Assembly: GCF_030929595.1 (NCBI RefSeq)
Contig: NZ_JAVFVR010000001.1
Location: 310,001-374,000 of the forward strand
DNA: 64,000 nt
Reading direction: 5' to 3'
DNA from: Flavobacterium sp. LHD-85
GTDB taxonomy: Bacteria > Bacteroidota > Bacteroidia > Flavobacteriales > Flavobacteriaceae
Of the stretch, positions 43,845-53,280 are shown piece after piece. The position numbers and the translations under genes were made by a program. The stretch's first letter is position 1. Every line of letters begins with the position of its first letter. The notes below the pieces were generated by a model, which saw only the letters and a program-made list of their open reading frames with translations, was not told the DNA's origin and did not search any database.

Positions 43845-46748
43845 TTGGAACCTACAAAATCCTTTCAGTTCTGCTTTGATATCAGTTTTGAAAAAAATCT
43901 CAATGCCTATATCCCAACAGCGTATATTGTCGAAAATACAAGCGAAATCAAATATCTTGACAAAAAAGCAACCAAAGGCGTGCTTGAGAGTTTTGGCGTT
44001 GATCATGAAACTTTAGATCACAATTCAAAAAAGATTCTTGCTATTTGCGAATCTTTAAAACCTGAGTTTGTATTTAAAAAATTTAGCGCAAAAGTAAAAT
44101 CAGCGAAGACGATTGCTGATTTACAGAAAGACTCGAAAATTGATTTTGCCATTCGTCAGCATTTAAAAATTAATTTAAGTCCGTTTTACAGTCTAATTGT
44201 TCAAGAACAATACCCACTATCTCTTAATTTAGGACCAGAAAAGGATTTTTATCGTTCAAGAGTCAGCATCGATCCTCTAGATTTTGAACCGCAGATTCAA
44301 TTCGACAAACATTCTGAAGGAATCACTTATACCCTATCATTAAAAGAAAATGAAACTACATTTCTACCAATGGATAATAAAGTTGAGATTCTTTCTGATG
44401 AACCAGGCTGGCTGATTGTCAATAAAAAACTAGGACAATTAAAAGAGCTGAACGGTAAAAAACTAACCCCTTTTTTAAAGAAAAAATCAATCGAGATTCC
44501 TTCAAAATTGGTCGATGATTATTTTAAAAATTTCATTCCGGAAATTGCTAAAAAAATTGACATTGAAGCCAATGGTTTTGAAATCGAACTTCGAGATCAA
44601 ATTGCTTCCTGTACAATTCAGCCTATATTTGATTTCTTTAAAAACTGTTATTATCTCAATCTTTATTTTGATTATAACGGATATATTTTTGACGGAAGCA
44701 AAACTAAAAAAACACATTCGTTTGTAGATTTTAGCGTAGCAAACGAGCCACGAATAATTCAGTTTAAACGAAGTGCTGGTGAAAATTTATACATCGAAAA
44801 ACTTTCCGAAATTGGTTTAGAAATAATCAAAAATGAATTGTTTGGATTAAATTCTGATGTTGAAAGTACAGATCCTTATATCAATATTCAATTGATTATC
44901 GATAATAAAGAAAAACTGAAGGAGCTTGGTTTCAAAATTGAAAATCTAAAACTGGAAAGCAAAGAAATCATCACTGAAAGCCATACCATTTCTGCTTCTA
45001 AAGAAACAACTGGAGATTGGTTTGATATTAAAATCATCATCACGGTTGGAAATTATAAAATCAATTTCAGTGAGATTATTCCAAACATAAAAAGCAAAGA
45101 AAGACTTTTTGCATTGCCTGATGGAAACTACTTTTTGATTCCGCTAGAATGGTTTAGTAAATATGGTTCTTTGGCGAAATTGGCTAAAGCAGAAAATGGC
45201 GTATTGCTTTTACGTAAAAGCAACTTTACGGCTCTTGACGGAATTTCAGAAATTGACAGTGATTTAGATCAAATTCATCAAGCTGAATTTACAGCTTCAG
45301 ATTTAATAAAGGCAACTTTAAGACCGTATCAAGTTGATGGAGTAAAATGGCTATTAGGGCATTTCAATTCCAACATGGGCGCATGTCTGGCTGATGATAT
45401 GGGACTTGGAAAAACCTTGCAAACTTTATCCGTTTTGGTTTCGGTGCAAGAACAATTAGGTTTTACCACCAAAACTACCAATTTTGATTTATTTGCCAAC
45501 GAAACCACTATAGAAAGGGAACCTCTTAAAGCTTTGATTGTTCTTCCTTCCTCGTTAGTTTTTAACTGGTTTAATGAAGCCGGAAAGTTTACACCTCACT
45601 TTTCGAAAATGCAATATGTTGGAAATGACAGAAAATCATTAGCAAGCAGAATCAATTCAACCGATTTGATTTTTACAAGTTACAGCATCATTCACAGAGA
45701 TATTTCTATTTTAGAAAAATACGATTTCCGTTATTTGATTTTGGACGAAAGCCAATACATCAAAAACAAAAATTCTAAGATTTTTAAAGCCATAAATAAA
45801 ATAAGCACCGGACATAAAATCGCTTTGAGCGGTACACCGATCGAAAATTCGCTTGACGATTTATGGTCACAAATGCAGTTTATCAATCCGGAGATTTTAG
45901 GAAGTTATGCTTTTTTCATGGAAAATTTTAAAAATCCGATTGAGAAGAAACAGAATGAAGAAGTTTTATCCGAATTAAAAAACCTCATCGCTCCCTATAT
46001 TTTAAGAAGAACCAAAGAGCAGGTTTTAAAAGATCTTCCTGAATTGACAGAGCAGATTTATTATTGCGATATGGATCCTGAACAGGAAAAACTATACGAA
46101 AAAGAAAAATCTAAAGCTCGTAATTTCTTGCTCAAAACAGACGGATCTCCAGACAAAATCAGCATTATCAATACTTTGATGAAATTGCGCCAATTGAGTA
46201 ATCACCCAAAAATGGTCGATCAGGAATCTGAAATTGATTCTGGAAAATTCATTGCCGTTACTAATTATCTTGAAAATTTAGTCAAAGCAAAACAGAAAGT
46301 AATTATTTTCAGTTCATTTGTTACCAATTTGAATTTCTATACTGATTGGTGTAAAGAAAACAAAATCGAGTTTTGTGAAATTACTGGAGAAACGCCTGCA
46401 GACAAAAGAGAACAGCAAGTGAAGATATTTCAGGAAAAAGAAAATCCGCTGTTATTCTTTATTTCACTAAAAGCTGGCGGAGTTGGTTTGAATATTACAA
46501 AAGCTTCTTATGTTTTATTCTTAGATCCTTGGTGGAATCCTTTTGCCGAAAAACAAGGTGTTGGCCGAGCACATAGAATTGGGCAAATGAATAAAGTAAA
46601 CGTAATTCGATTTATTTCGAAAAACACAGTTGAGGAAAAAATCATCAAACTGCAGGAAAACAAAAAATTATTGTCTGACTCACTTTTAGAAGAAAGTTAT
46701 ATTAATGATGAAATTGAAGGTAACTTAGAGTATATTTTGGGCTCTTAA
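43845..46748 (+). CDS. SNF2-family DEAD/DEAH-box helicase
   Basis: 967 residues. The N-terminal half (to about 480) has no recognised domain. The C-terminal half is a SWI2/SNF2 ATPase: motif I DDMGLGKT (517-524), motif II DESQ in LILDESQYIKN, and helicase C with GVGRAHRIGQ (motif VI). Such proteins move along double-stranded DNA; the target is unknown. The only available start is TTG at 43845: a stop lies three bases upstream and no ATG follows for over 150 codons. Confidence 0.9.
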   Translation: MEPTKSFQFCFDISFEKNLNAYIPTAYIVENTSEIKYLDKKATKGVLESFGVDHETLDHNSKKILAICESLKPEFVFKKFSAKVKSAKTIADLQKDSKIDFAIRQHLKINLSPFYSLIVQEQYPLSLNLGPEKDFYRSRVSIDPLDFEPQIQFDKHSEGITYTLSLKENETTFLPMDNKVEILSDEPGWLIVNKKLGQLKELNGKKLTPFLKKKSIEIPSKLVDDYFKNFIPEIAKKIDIEANGFEIELRDQIASCTIQPIFDFFKNCYYLNLYFDYNGYIFDGSKTKKTHSFVDFSVANEPRIIQFKRSAGENLYIEKLSEIGLEIIKNELFGLNSDVESTDPYINIQLIIDNKEKLKELGFKIENLKLESKEIITESHTISASKETTGDWFDIKIIITVGNYKINFSEIIPNIKSKERLFALPDGNYFLIPLEWFSKYGSLAKLAKAENGVLLLRKSNFTALDGISEIDSDLDQIHQAEFTASDLIKATLRPYQVDGVKWLLGHFNSNMGACLADDMGLGKTLQTLSVLVSVQEQLGFTTKTTNFDLFANETTIEREPLKALIVLPSSLVFNWFNEAGKFTPHFSKMQYVGNDRKSLASRINSTDLIFTSYSIIHRDISILEKYDFRYLILDESQYIKNKNSKIFKAINKISTGHKIALSGTPIENSLDDLWSQMQFINPEILGSYAFFMENFKNPIEKKQNEEVLSELKNLIAPYILRRTKEQVLKDLPELTEQIYYCDMDPEQEKLYEKEKSKARNFLLKTDGSPDKISIINTLMKLRQLSNHPKMVDQESEIDSGKFIAVTNYLENLVKAKQKVIIFSSFVTNLNFYTDWCKENKIEFCEITGETPADKREQQVKIFQEKENPLLFFISLKAGGVGLNITKASYVLFLDPWWNPFAEKQGVGRAHRIGQMNKVNVIRFISKNTVEEKIIKLQENKKLLSDSLLEESYINDEIEGNLEYILGS

Positions 46749-46823
46749 TTGTTAAACCCAATAGATTGGCATCTTTTTCGTTGTATAAAATTGTTATATT
46801 TACAAATCTTACAACGAAATACG

Positions 46824-48077
46824 ATGCCAAAATTTTTATATACAAGCTTTATTTTCCTTTTTATTTTCACTTTAGCGAAAGCTCAAGAAAAAGAAATTGA
46901 CCCTCCTTACAATATCAAAACTGTCTCTTTTATTCAGAATGGCAGTAATGTTGCACCAATTTTCGAATTAGGTTCTCCATTTACCTTTCAATTTGATGAT
47001 TTGTTTGGTAATGAAGCCAATTACTACTTCGAAGTTATCCATTGCGATTATAACTGGTTTCCAACAGATATTCCAAAAACAGATTATATTTTCGGAATGG
47101 ATAACCAAAGAATTACAGATTTTTCTAATTCGTTCAATACACTGCAGGTATATACGCATTATAGACTTTCTTTCCCCAATCAGTTTACGCAGCTACTGAA
47201 GATTTCTGGCAATTACATGCTACGAATTTTAAATGAAGATAGAGAACTCGTTTTCTCAAGAAAATTTATTTTGCATGAAAATCATTGTACCGTTGGAATA
47301 CAAGTAAAAAGGAGTCGTAATCTGAGTAATATTGATTACAAGCAGAACTTAGATTTTGCTATTTTATCCAATGATATTGCGTTTCAAACTCCATTGCAAA
47401 ATGTAAAAGTGCTTTTACTGCAAAACGGAAATTTTCATACCGAGATAAAAAATATTGTTCCTCAATATACTATTGGCAATCAGCTAGTTTATAAATATGA
47501 TAAAGAAACCCAGTTTTGGGGCGGAAATGAGTTTTTGTATTTTGAAAACAAAGACATTAGAGCTGCCAGTAATAATGTAGCCAAAATAGGCTCAAGCAAT
47601 GACATTTACAATGCGTTTTTGTACACCAATGCCGCAAGAGGAAATCAGATTTATACTAATTATGAAGATGTAAACGGAAATTTTGTTGTTAAGAACATCA
47701 ACGGTTCCAACAATGATATTGAAGCCGATTATGCTTGGGTTTATTTTACCCTTTCTGCTCCTGCTTTTAGAATGAACAAAGACATTTATATTTCAGGAAT
47801 GTTTAACAATTACAGTCTTTCTCCAGAATACAAAATGGATTACAATAACGACAAAGGAGTTTTTGAAAAAGCCATTATGATCAAGCAAGGTTTTACTAAT
47901 TTTCAGTATACCGTTGCAGATAAAAAAGGCGTAGTTGATTTTGAAAATGCCATTGACGGAAACTTTTATCAGACTGAAAACGAGTACACCATCTTGGTGT
48001 ATTACAAAGAAGCAACCGATCGTTATCAGCGTGTTATTGGAAAAGGAAATGCAAACTCTATCAATATAGTCAATTAA
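46824..48077 (+). CDS. Type IX secretion system plug protein (DUF5103)
   Basis: 417 residues from the ATG at 46824, which gives a signal peptide ending near AKAQ; the longer reading frame to 46749 lacks one. Residues about 20-130 include FELGSPFTFQFDDLFG and YYFEVIHCDYNW, hallmarks of DUF5103. In F. johnsoniae the protein of this family occupies the SprA translocon as its plug, in complexes lacking PorV (published structure). So it is predicted to act in the outer membrane and periplasm as part of type IX secretion. Confidence 0.88.
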   Translation: MPKFLYTSFIFLFIFTLAKAQEKEIDPPYNIKTVSFIQNGSNVAPIFELGSPFTFQFDDLFGNEANYYFEVIHCDYNWFPTDIPKTDYIFGMDNQRITDFSNSFNTLQVYTHYRLSFPNQFTQLLKISGNYMLRILNEDRELVFSRKFILHENHCTVGIQVKRSRNLSNIDYKQNLDFAILSNDIAFQTPLQNVKVLLLQNGNFHTEIKNIVPQYTIGNQLVYKYDKETQFWGGNEFLYFENKDIRAASNNVAKIGSSNDIYNAFLYTNAARGNQIYTNYEDVNGNFVVKNINGSNNDIEADYAWVYFTLSAPAFRMNKDIYISGMFNNYSLSPEYKMDYNNDKGVFEKAIMIKQGFTNFQYTVADKKGVVDFENAIDGNFYQTENEYTILVYYKEATDRYQRVIGKGNANSINIVN

Positions 48078-48156
48078 AACAATGTTAAGGTTTTAGTTTA
48101 AACGATTTTTTTTCGTAGCTTTGCCTCTATAACACTCACATATATACGGCGTTAGT

Positions 48157-48543
48157 ATGGTTTCTCAAATTACACGAGGCATAAAAATATCTGTTTTGAC
48201 TAGTTTTGAAGGTACATACTTCAAAAACTACAAGATTCATTTTGCTTTTAGCTACGTAGTTACCATCGAAAATCATAGTAAAGATTCTGTACAATTAACT
48301 TCTCGCCATTGGGAAATTTTTGATTCTTTAAACGATTTAGAAGTTGTAGATGGTGAAGGTGTAATTGGTAAAAAACCAGTTTTAAAACCTGGTGAAAACC
48401 ATACTTACAGTTCTGGCTGTTTATTATCGTCTCCTTACGGCGCAATGAAAGGTCATTTCAACATGATCAATTTTACTACTACAAAAACATTCAAAGTAAT
48501 TGTTCCTACTTTTAGAATGTGTGCTCCTTTTGCATTAAATTAA
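48157..48543 (+). CDS. apaG: ApaG-domain protein
   Basis: 128 residues with the ApaG beta-sandwich fold: HFAFSYVVTIENHSKDSVQLTSRHWEIFD and GEGVIGKKPVLKPGENHTYSSGC are the conserved core. ApaG affects Co/Mg transport phenotypes and is related to F-box-associated domains, but its molecular action is not known. A TAGCTTTG -7 box at 48116-48123 lies 33 bp before the ATG. It is monocistronic here. Confidence 0.92.
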   Translation: MVSQITRGIKISVLTSFEGTYFKNYKIHFAFSYVVTIENHSKDSVQLTSRHWEIFDSLNDLEVVDGEGVIGKKPVLKPGENHTYSSGCLLSSPYGAMKGHFNMINFTTTKTFKVIVPTFRMCAPFALN

Positions 48544-48589
48544 GATATAGTTTACAACTATTGCTTTTATCGTTATCTTAATCATAAAA

Positions 48590-48623
48590 TTGTCAATTTA
48601 TTAATTTATCCTTTGTACTTTTG
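48590..48623 (+). promoter_or_regulatory. Promoter of pruA
   Basis: TTG (48590-48592), 23-bp spacer, TACTTTTG (48616-48623), followed by TGC. Fits the Flavobacterium consensus; leader about 70 nt. Confidence 0.7.
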
Positions 48624-48697
48624 TGCAGCATTAGATTATTCGTAACAAAACAAATCGTCTAACTTTAAATTGTCTAATTCACAAAATTTTAAATAAC

Positions 48698-50323
48698 ATG
48701 CTTAAAGGATTTTTTCATGTACCAAAAGCGGTAAACGAGCCTGTAAAGAGCTACGCACCAAACTCACCAGAAAAAGCTGCTGTACAGGCTGCTTATACCA
48801 CAATGTGGAATTCTCAAATTGACGTTCCTTTATATATTGGAAACGAAGAAATTAGAACTGGAAATACAAGAAACATTACAGCTCCACACGATCACAAACA
48901 CGTTGTTGGAAAATACCATTTAGCTGAAAAACAACATATCGAAAAAGCAATTGCAAATGCACTTGAATCAAGAAAAGCATGGGCAAACTTAGCATGGGAA
49001 CAGCGTGCTGCAATTTTCTTAAAAGCTGCTGAACTTATCGCTGGACCATACAGAGCTCGCATTAACGCTGCTACAATGATTGGTCAGTCTAAAAATATTC
49101 ACCAAGCAGAAATTGATGCTTCTTGCGAATTAATCGACTTTTTACGTTACAATGTTGAGTTTATGACTCAAATCTACAACGATCAGCCAAAATCTGATTC
49201 TTCAGTTTGGAACCGTGTAGAATACAGACCTCTTGAAGGTTTTGTTTACGCAATTACTCCTTTCAACTTTACTGCAATCGCTGCAAACCTTCCTGCAAGT
49301 GCTGCAATGATGGGTAACGTTGTGGTTTGGAAACCAAGTGATAGCCAAGTGTTTTCTACAAAAATTATCTTAGAAGTTTTCAAAGAAGCTGGAGTTCCTG
49401 ATGGAGTTATCAACGTAGTTTTTGGAGATGCTTTAATGATTACAGATACTGTTTTAGCTAGCCGTGATTTTGCTGGTGTTCACTTTACAGGATCAACTCA
49501 TGTATTTAAAGATATTTGGGCTAAAATTGGTGCAAACATTCACAATTACAAAACATACCCAAGAATTGTTGGTGAAACAGGAGGTAAAGATTTTATCATC
49601 GCTCACCCAAGCGCAAATGTAAAACAAGTAGTTACAGGAATTACTCGTGGAGCTTTCGAATTCCAAGGACAAAAATGTTCTGCAGCTTCTAGAGCTTATA
49701 TTCCACAAAGTTTATGGCCAGCTGTAAAAGAACAGTTAGTTGCTGATGTAAAATCTATGAAAATGGGGTCTCCAGAAGATTTTGGAAATTTCATTACAGC
49801 AGTAATCCACGAAGGTTCTTTTGATAAATTAGCAAGTTATATTGACCAAGCTAAAAAAGATGCTGACGCTGAAATTATCGTTGGAGGAAACTATGATAAA
49901 TCTGTAGGTTACTTTATTGAGCCAACAGTTATTGTAACTACAAATCCTAAATATACTACAATGGAAACTGAGTTGTTCGGACCAGTTATCACTATTTATG
50001 TTTACGAAGATGCGAAATGGGAAGAAACTCTTGAATTAGTTGACACTACATCTGAGTACGCTTTAACAGGAGCTGTATTTAGCCAAGATCGTTACGCTAT
50101 TGAAGTAGCTACTACTAAATTGCAAAACTCTGCTGGTAACTTCTACATCAATGACAAACCAACTGGAGCTGTTGTAGGAATGCAACCATTTGGTGGAGCA
50201 AGAGCTTCTGGAACTAACGATAAAGCAGGTTCTGCATTGAACTTATTACGTTGGGCTTCTCCAAGAACTATCAAAGAAACATTTGTAACTCCTGAAGATT
50301 ACAGATATCCTTTCTTAGGTTAA
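48698..50323 (+). CDS. pruA: L-glutamate gamma-semialdehyde dehydrogenase (1-pyrroline-5-carboxylate dehydrogenase)
   Basis: Second step of proline degradation, oxidising glutamate semialdehyde to glutamate with NAD. The 541 residues of the aldehyde dehydrogenase fold include ETGGKDF, the catalytic C327 in FQGQKCSAAS, and GNFYINDKPTGAVVGMQPFGG. Length and the N-terminal extension fit the monofunctional eukaryote-like P5CDH group found in Bacteroidetes. No proline dehydrogenase is nearby. Ends at a strong terminator. Confidence 0.95.
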   Translation: MLKGFFHVPKAVNEPVKSYAPNSPEKAAVQAAYTTMWNSQIDVPLYIGNEEIRTGNTRNITAPHDHKHVVGKYHLAEKQHIEKAIANALESRKAWANLAWEQRAAIFLKAAELIAGPYRARINAATMIGQSKNIHQAEIDASCELIDFLRYNVEFMTQIYNDQPKSDSSVWNRVEYRPLEGFVYAITPFNFTAIAANLPASAAMMGNVVVWKPSDSQVFSTKIILEVFKEAGVPDGVINVVFGDALMITDTVLASRDFAGVHFTGSTHVFKDIWAKIGANIHNYKTYPRIVGETGGKDFIIAHPSANVKQVVTGITRGAFEFQGQKCSAASRAYIPQSLWPAVKEQLVADVKSMKMGSPEDFGNFITAVIHEGSFDKLASYIDQAKKDADAEIIVGGNYDKSVGYFIEPTVIVTTNPKYTTMETELFGPVITIYVYEDAKWEETLELVDTTSEYALTGAVFSQDRYAIEVATTKLQNSAGNFYINDKPTGAVVGMQPFGGARASGTNDKAGSALNLLRWASPRTIKETFVTPEDYRYPFLG

Positions 50324-50356
50324 TCTAATTTAAAAGTTATAAATCTGACTATATAT

Positions 50357-50389
50357 AAAAGGCCAATCCTCTTTGAAGATTGGCTTTTT
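50357..50389 (+). terminator. Terminator after pruA
   Basis: GGCCAATC (50361-50368) pairs with GATTGGC (50378-50384), followed by TTTTT and a further T-rich run. Confidence 0.88.
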
Positions 50390-50527
50390 GCTTTTAATTA
50401 CAATAGTATTTTAAATATTTTGTAATACTTTTCTTATTTATTTAAAAATCAATACTTTAAAAGTTTTAAATACCTTATTTTGATACTTTTAAAACTTTTT
50501 TTTCCCATTCAAAAAAACTCATCCTCC

Positions 50528-50535
50528 TACTTTTG
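50528..50535 (+). promoter_or_regulatory. -7 box of the 243-residue gene
   Basis: TACTTTTG is an exact TAnnTTTG, 40 bp before the ATG. No TTG at the normal spacing. The preceding 90 bp repeat the words TACTTT and AAAACTTTT, part of an AT-rich inverted repeat. Confidence 0.5.
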
Positions 50536-50574
50536 TTCCGATATTAAAAGTTGCAATAAATTAACAGCATAAGT

Positions 50575-51306
50575 ATGAGAAATTTAAACAATGTTCCTAA
50601 AGTTATTATGGAATCTAGAAGTATTGGACATCCCATTGATTATAAATGGACAAAAAAGAAAATAAATAATCTTTTAGATCCTATAGAAGGAAATGAAGAC
50701 CTTGAAGAAGCCTTAATGCAAATAAATCATAAAGGTTCTATAGGTCTAACGGCGGCATTACTAGAATGGGTTTACTGGCGTTTTACAGGTTATACTCAAA
50801 CAACTAATGACACGCAAAAACGTATTGAAGCACTTTGGTGCTCTATTAGCAATCGTGAGCAAACAAATCCTTTATTATTTGATACCGATTTTGAAGTACC
50901 CGCAACTGGCTCTGTAAATGGTGCGCTTTGGATTGCATTAATGAATGTGAGACTGATAGATGTAAGATATCGTAAAGGTTCTTACTTTTTGCAAAATGAC
51001 CTTGTAGGATTGGTATTATTGGCACGTCATATTACGCCAAAAAAGAAAAACTTCGACAATTGGTTTGCCCACACCATCATCAACTTAACTCGCTCACATC
51101 CTAATCCATACAAAAATGATGCTTTAGATGAAACTGATGAAGCCATATACAACTCTTCAAACGAGCCTGTAATTTGCAGAGAGTTTTTCTTCGATGAAAA
51201 ATTCAAATACTCTGCGGAAGCTTCAGAAGATGCTATTCATGCTTTTATTGATAATTTAGATTGTAAAGCAAACAGCTTTATAAATCTTCCTAAAAAGGCT
51301 TCATAA
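50575..51306 (+). CDS. Hypothetical cytoplasmic protein
   Basis: I do not recognise this 243-residue protein. It has no signal peptide or membrane segment. The composition is balanced with many aromatic residues (EWVYWRFTGY, FDNWFAHTIINL), suggesting a globular mixed alpha fold; the C-terminal part has SAEASEDAIHAFIDNLDCKANSFINLP. It has its own -7 box and a shared terminator with the convergent rsmG, so it is monocistronic. No function is proposed. Confidence 0.75.
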   Translation: MRNLNNVPKVIMESRSIGHPIDYKWTKKKINNLLDPIEGNEDLEEALMQINHKGSIGLTAALLEWVYWRFTGYTQTTNDTQKRIEALWCSISNREQTNPLLFDTDFEVPATGSVNGALWIALMNVRLIDVRYRKGSYFLQNDLVGLVLLARHITPKKKNFDNWFAHTIINLTRSHPNPYKNDALDETDEAIYNSSNEPVICREFFFDEKFKYSAEASEDAIHAFIDNLDCKANSFINLPKKAS

Positions 51307-51332
51307 TTTTAAACTTTAGCATTGTTCAAAAA

Positions 51333-51366
51333 AATAACCCGAGTAGAATTTTCCAATCGGGTTATT
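51333..51366. terminator. Terminator between the hypothetical gene and rsmG
   Basis: AATAACCCGA (51333-51342) pairs with TCGGGTTATT (51357-51366), 14-nt loop, A/T-rich on both sides. Suits both convergent genes. Confidence 0.85.
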
Positions 51367-51372
51367 TATTAT

Positions 51373-52002
51373 TTAAGGTTTAAATTTTAAAGGAAGATGA
51401 ACCACTTTCTTTGTTTCAAAAAATTCGTCATCGAATATTTCTGCCAAATCATACAAAGTCGCATTAGGAAAATCTTTTAGTTCTTCTGTTAGATCACCCC
51501 CTTTTAAATATAGTATTCCATTTTTCAACATGTGTTTATGCTGTTTCTTGATTTTGTCTTTAATCCACGAAACAAAATCCGGCATATTGGTCACGGCACG
51601 GCTTACAATAAAGTCGAAATCACCCTTTACCAATTCAGCGCGTTTTTGTTCTGCTTTTACGTTCTTTAGCTCAAGTGCATCAACAACGCCTTGAACCACT
51701 TTTATTTTTTTTGTTATAACATCAATCAAATAAAAACGGGTTTCAGGAAAAAGAATTGCTAACGGAATACCAGGAAATCCACCGCCTGTTCCAACATCCA
51801 AAACTGTTGCTCCAGGCTCGAATTTCATGATTTTAGCAATTCCTAATGAATGTAAAATGTGTTTTGTATATAATGAATCAATGTCTTTGCGCGAAATAAC
51901 ATTGATTTTTTCATTCCAATCGTGGTATAAAAAGTCTAATTTTTGAAACTGTTCGATTTGAAGATCGGTCAAATTGGGAAAATATTTCAATATCTCATCC
52001 AT
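51373..52002 (-). CDS. rsmG: 16S rRNA (guanine(527)-N(7))-methyltransferase RsmG
   Basis: 209 residues of the GidB family: LYHDWNEKINVISRKDIDSLYTKH at the N-terminus, SAM-binding LDVGTGGGFPGIPLAI, and DFIVSRAVTNM. It N7-methylates G527 of 16S rRNA; loss gives low-level streptomycin resistance in other bacteria. A -7 box TACTTTTG (minus, complement of 52019-52026) lies just 17 bp before the ATG. Transcribed divergently from the desaturase gene. Confidence 0.95.
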   Translation of the reverse strand: MDEILKYFPNLTDLQIEQFQKLDFLYHDWNEKINVISRKDIDSLYTKHILHSLGIAKIMKFEPGATVLDVGTGGGFPGIPLAILFPETRFYLIDVITKKIKVVQGVVDALELKNVKAEQKRAELVKGDFDFIVSRAVTNMPDFVSWIKDKIKKQHKHMLKNGILYLKGGDLTEELKDFPNATLYDLAEIFDDEFFETKKVVHLPLKFKP

Positions 52003-52057
52003 TGCTGTAAATTTTTAACAAAAGTACTACTTTACGATTGAAATATTTAACTCAATT

Positions 52058-52090
52058 TTGCAAATTGAGAATTTATAATAATTACCTTTG
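52058..52090 (+). promoter_or_regulatory. Promoter of the desaturase gene
   Basis: TTG (52058-52060), 22-bp spacer, TACCTTTG (52083-52090). Matches the consensus; transcription would begin around 52094-52096, some 15 nt before the ATG. Confidence 0.7.
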
Positions 52091-52109
52091 AAACCTATTT
52101 AAATTAATT

Positions 52110-53207
52110 ATGAATAACACGGCTCCAACTTTTGCACGGCAAGACAATTTAAAGTTTTTTAGAACGCTTAACTCTCGCGTTAACAATTACTTTAAAGAAA
52201 ATAATATCAAGAAAACCGGAAACTGGAAGTTACACTTAAAAGCTGTTATTCTATTTGCTGTTTTTCTAACTCCATATTTTTTAATTCTTACTCTCGAAAT
52301 GCCATTTTGGCTAATGCTATTATTATCTGTTGTAATGGGCGTAGGAATGGCTGGTGTTGGAATGAACGTAATGCACGATGGTAACCATGGTTCCTACTCT
52401 ACTAAAAGTTGGATCAATAAATTTATGGGTGGTACAATCTACGTTTTGGCCGGAAATGTCTACAACTGGCAAGTACAGCATAATGTATTGCATCATACTT
52501 ATACTAATATTCCAGGGCATGACGAGGATTTAGATGCAGGAAGGATTATTCGTTTTACAGAACATGCTGAATGGCATCGTTTTCACCGTTTTCAACATTA
52601 CTACTCTGTTTTCTTATACGGTTTACTGACTTTCAATTGGGCTTTAACAACCGACTTTAAGCAGATGAGAAACTATTTAAAGAGAAAACTATCTTATGGT
52701 GAGCCAAAAAATCCAAAAATTTTATGGACAACACTTATCATTACTAAAATGATTTATGTTTCAATCTGGATTGTTTTACCAATTGTAATTGGAATTACTT
52801 GGTGGAAAGTACTTGTTGGCTTTTTTGCAATGCACTACACAGCCGGATTAATCTTAAGTATAGTTTTTCAATTAGCACACGTAGTTGACCATACTACAAA
52901 TCCAACTCCAAATGATTTAGGAGAAATGGATAATACTTGGGCGATTCACCAATTGTACACCACAACTAACTTTGCTCCTAAAAATGCAATTGTAAACTGG
53001 TATACTGGCGGATTGAATCATCAAATCGAACATCATATTTTTCCAAATATCAGTCATATTCATTATGGTAAAATTGCAAAAATCGTAAAAGAAACAGCAA
53101 AAGAATGCAACTTGCCTTATTACGAATACAAAACAATGCGAAGTGCCGTTGTTGCTCACTTTAAGCATTTACGCAATTTAGGAATGAAACCTGAATTATC
53201 AGTTTAG
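52110..53207 (+). CDS. Membrane fatty acid desaturase (acyl-CoA/lipid desaturase)
   Basis: 365 residues, multi-pass, with the three His boxes of the di-iron desaturases: HDGNH (89-93), HNVLHH (124-129) and HQIEHH (304-309, QxxHH form). The last form is typical of front-end or linoleoyl-CoA-type enzymes, although no N-terminal cytochrome b5 domain is present. It introduces a double bond into a membrane fatty acid; the position cannot be read. Likely used to adjust membrane fluidity. Confidence 0.92.
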   Translation: MNNTAPTFARQDNLKFFRTLNSRVNNYFKENNIKKTGNWKLHLKAVILFAVFLTPYFLILTLEMPFWLMLLLSVVMGVGMAGVGMNVMHDGNHGSYSTKSWINKFMGGTIYVLAGNVYNWQVQHNVLHHTYTNIPGHDEDLDAGRIIRFTEHAEWHRFHRFQHYYSVFLYGLLTFNWALTTDFKQMRNYLKRKLSYGEPKNPKILWTTLIITKMIYVSIWIVLPIVIGITWWKVLVGFFAMHYTAGLILSIVFQLAHVVDHTTNPTPNDLGEMDNTWAIHQLYTTTNFAPKNAIVNWYTGGLNHQIEHHIFPNISHIHYGKIAKIVKETAKECNLPYYEYKTMRSAVVAHFKHLRNLGMKPELSV

Positions 53208-53280
53208 AAACTAGAAAAAAATCTATTAATAATTAACCTTCCTTAATTGACAGCAAATTAAGGACATCAAAAATTTTATA

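Noticed and set aside
50440..50510. AT-rich inverted words AAAAGTTTTAAA / TTTAAAACTTTT as a terminator or operator
   Set aside because: Composition is almost pure A/T, so such complementarity is expected by chance; pruA already has a better terminator.
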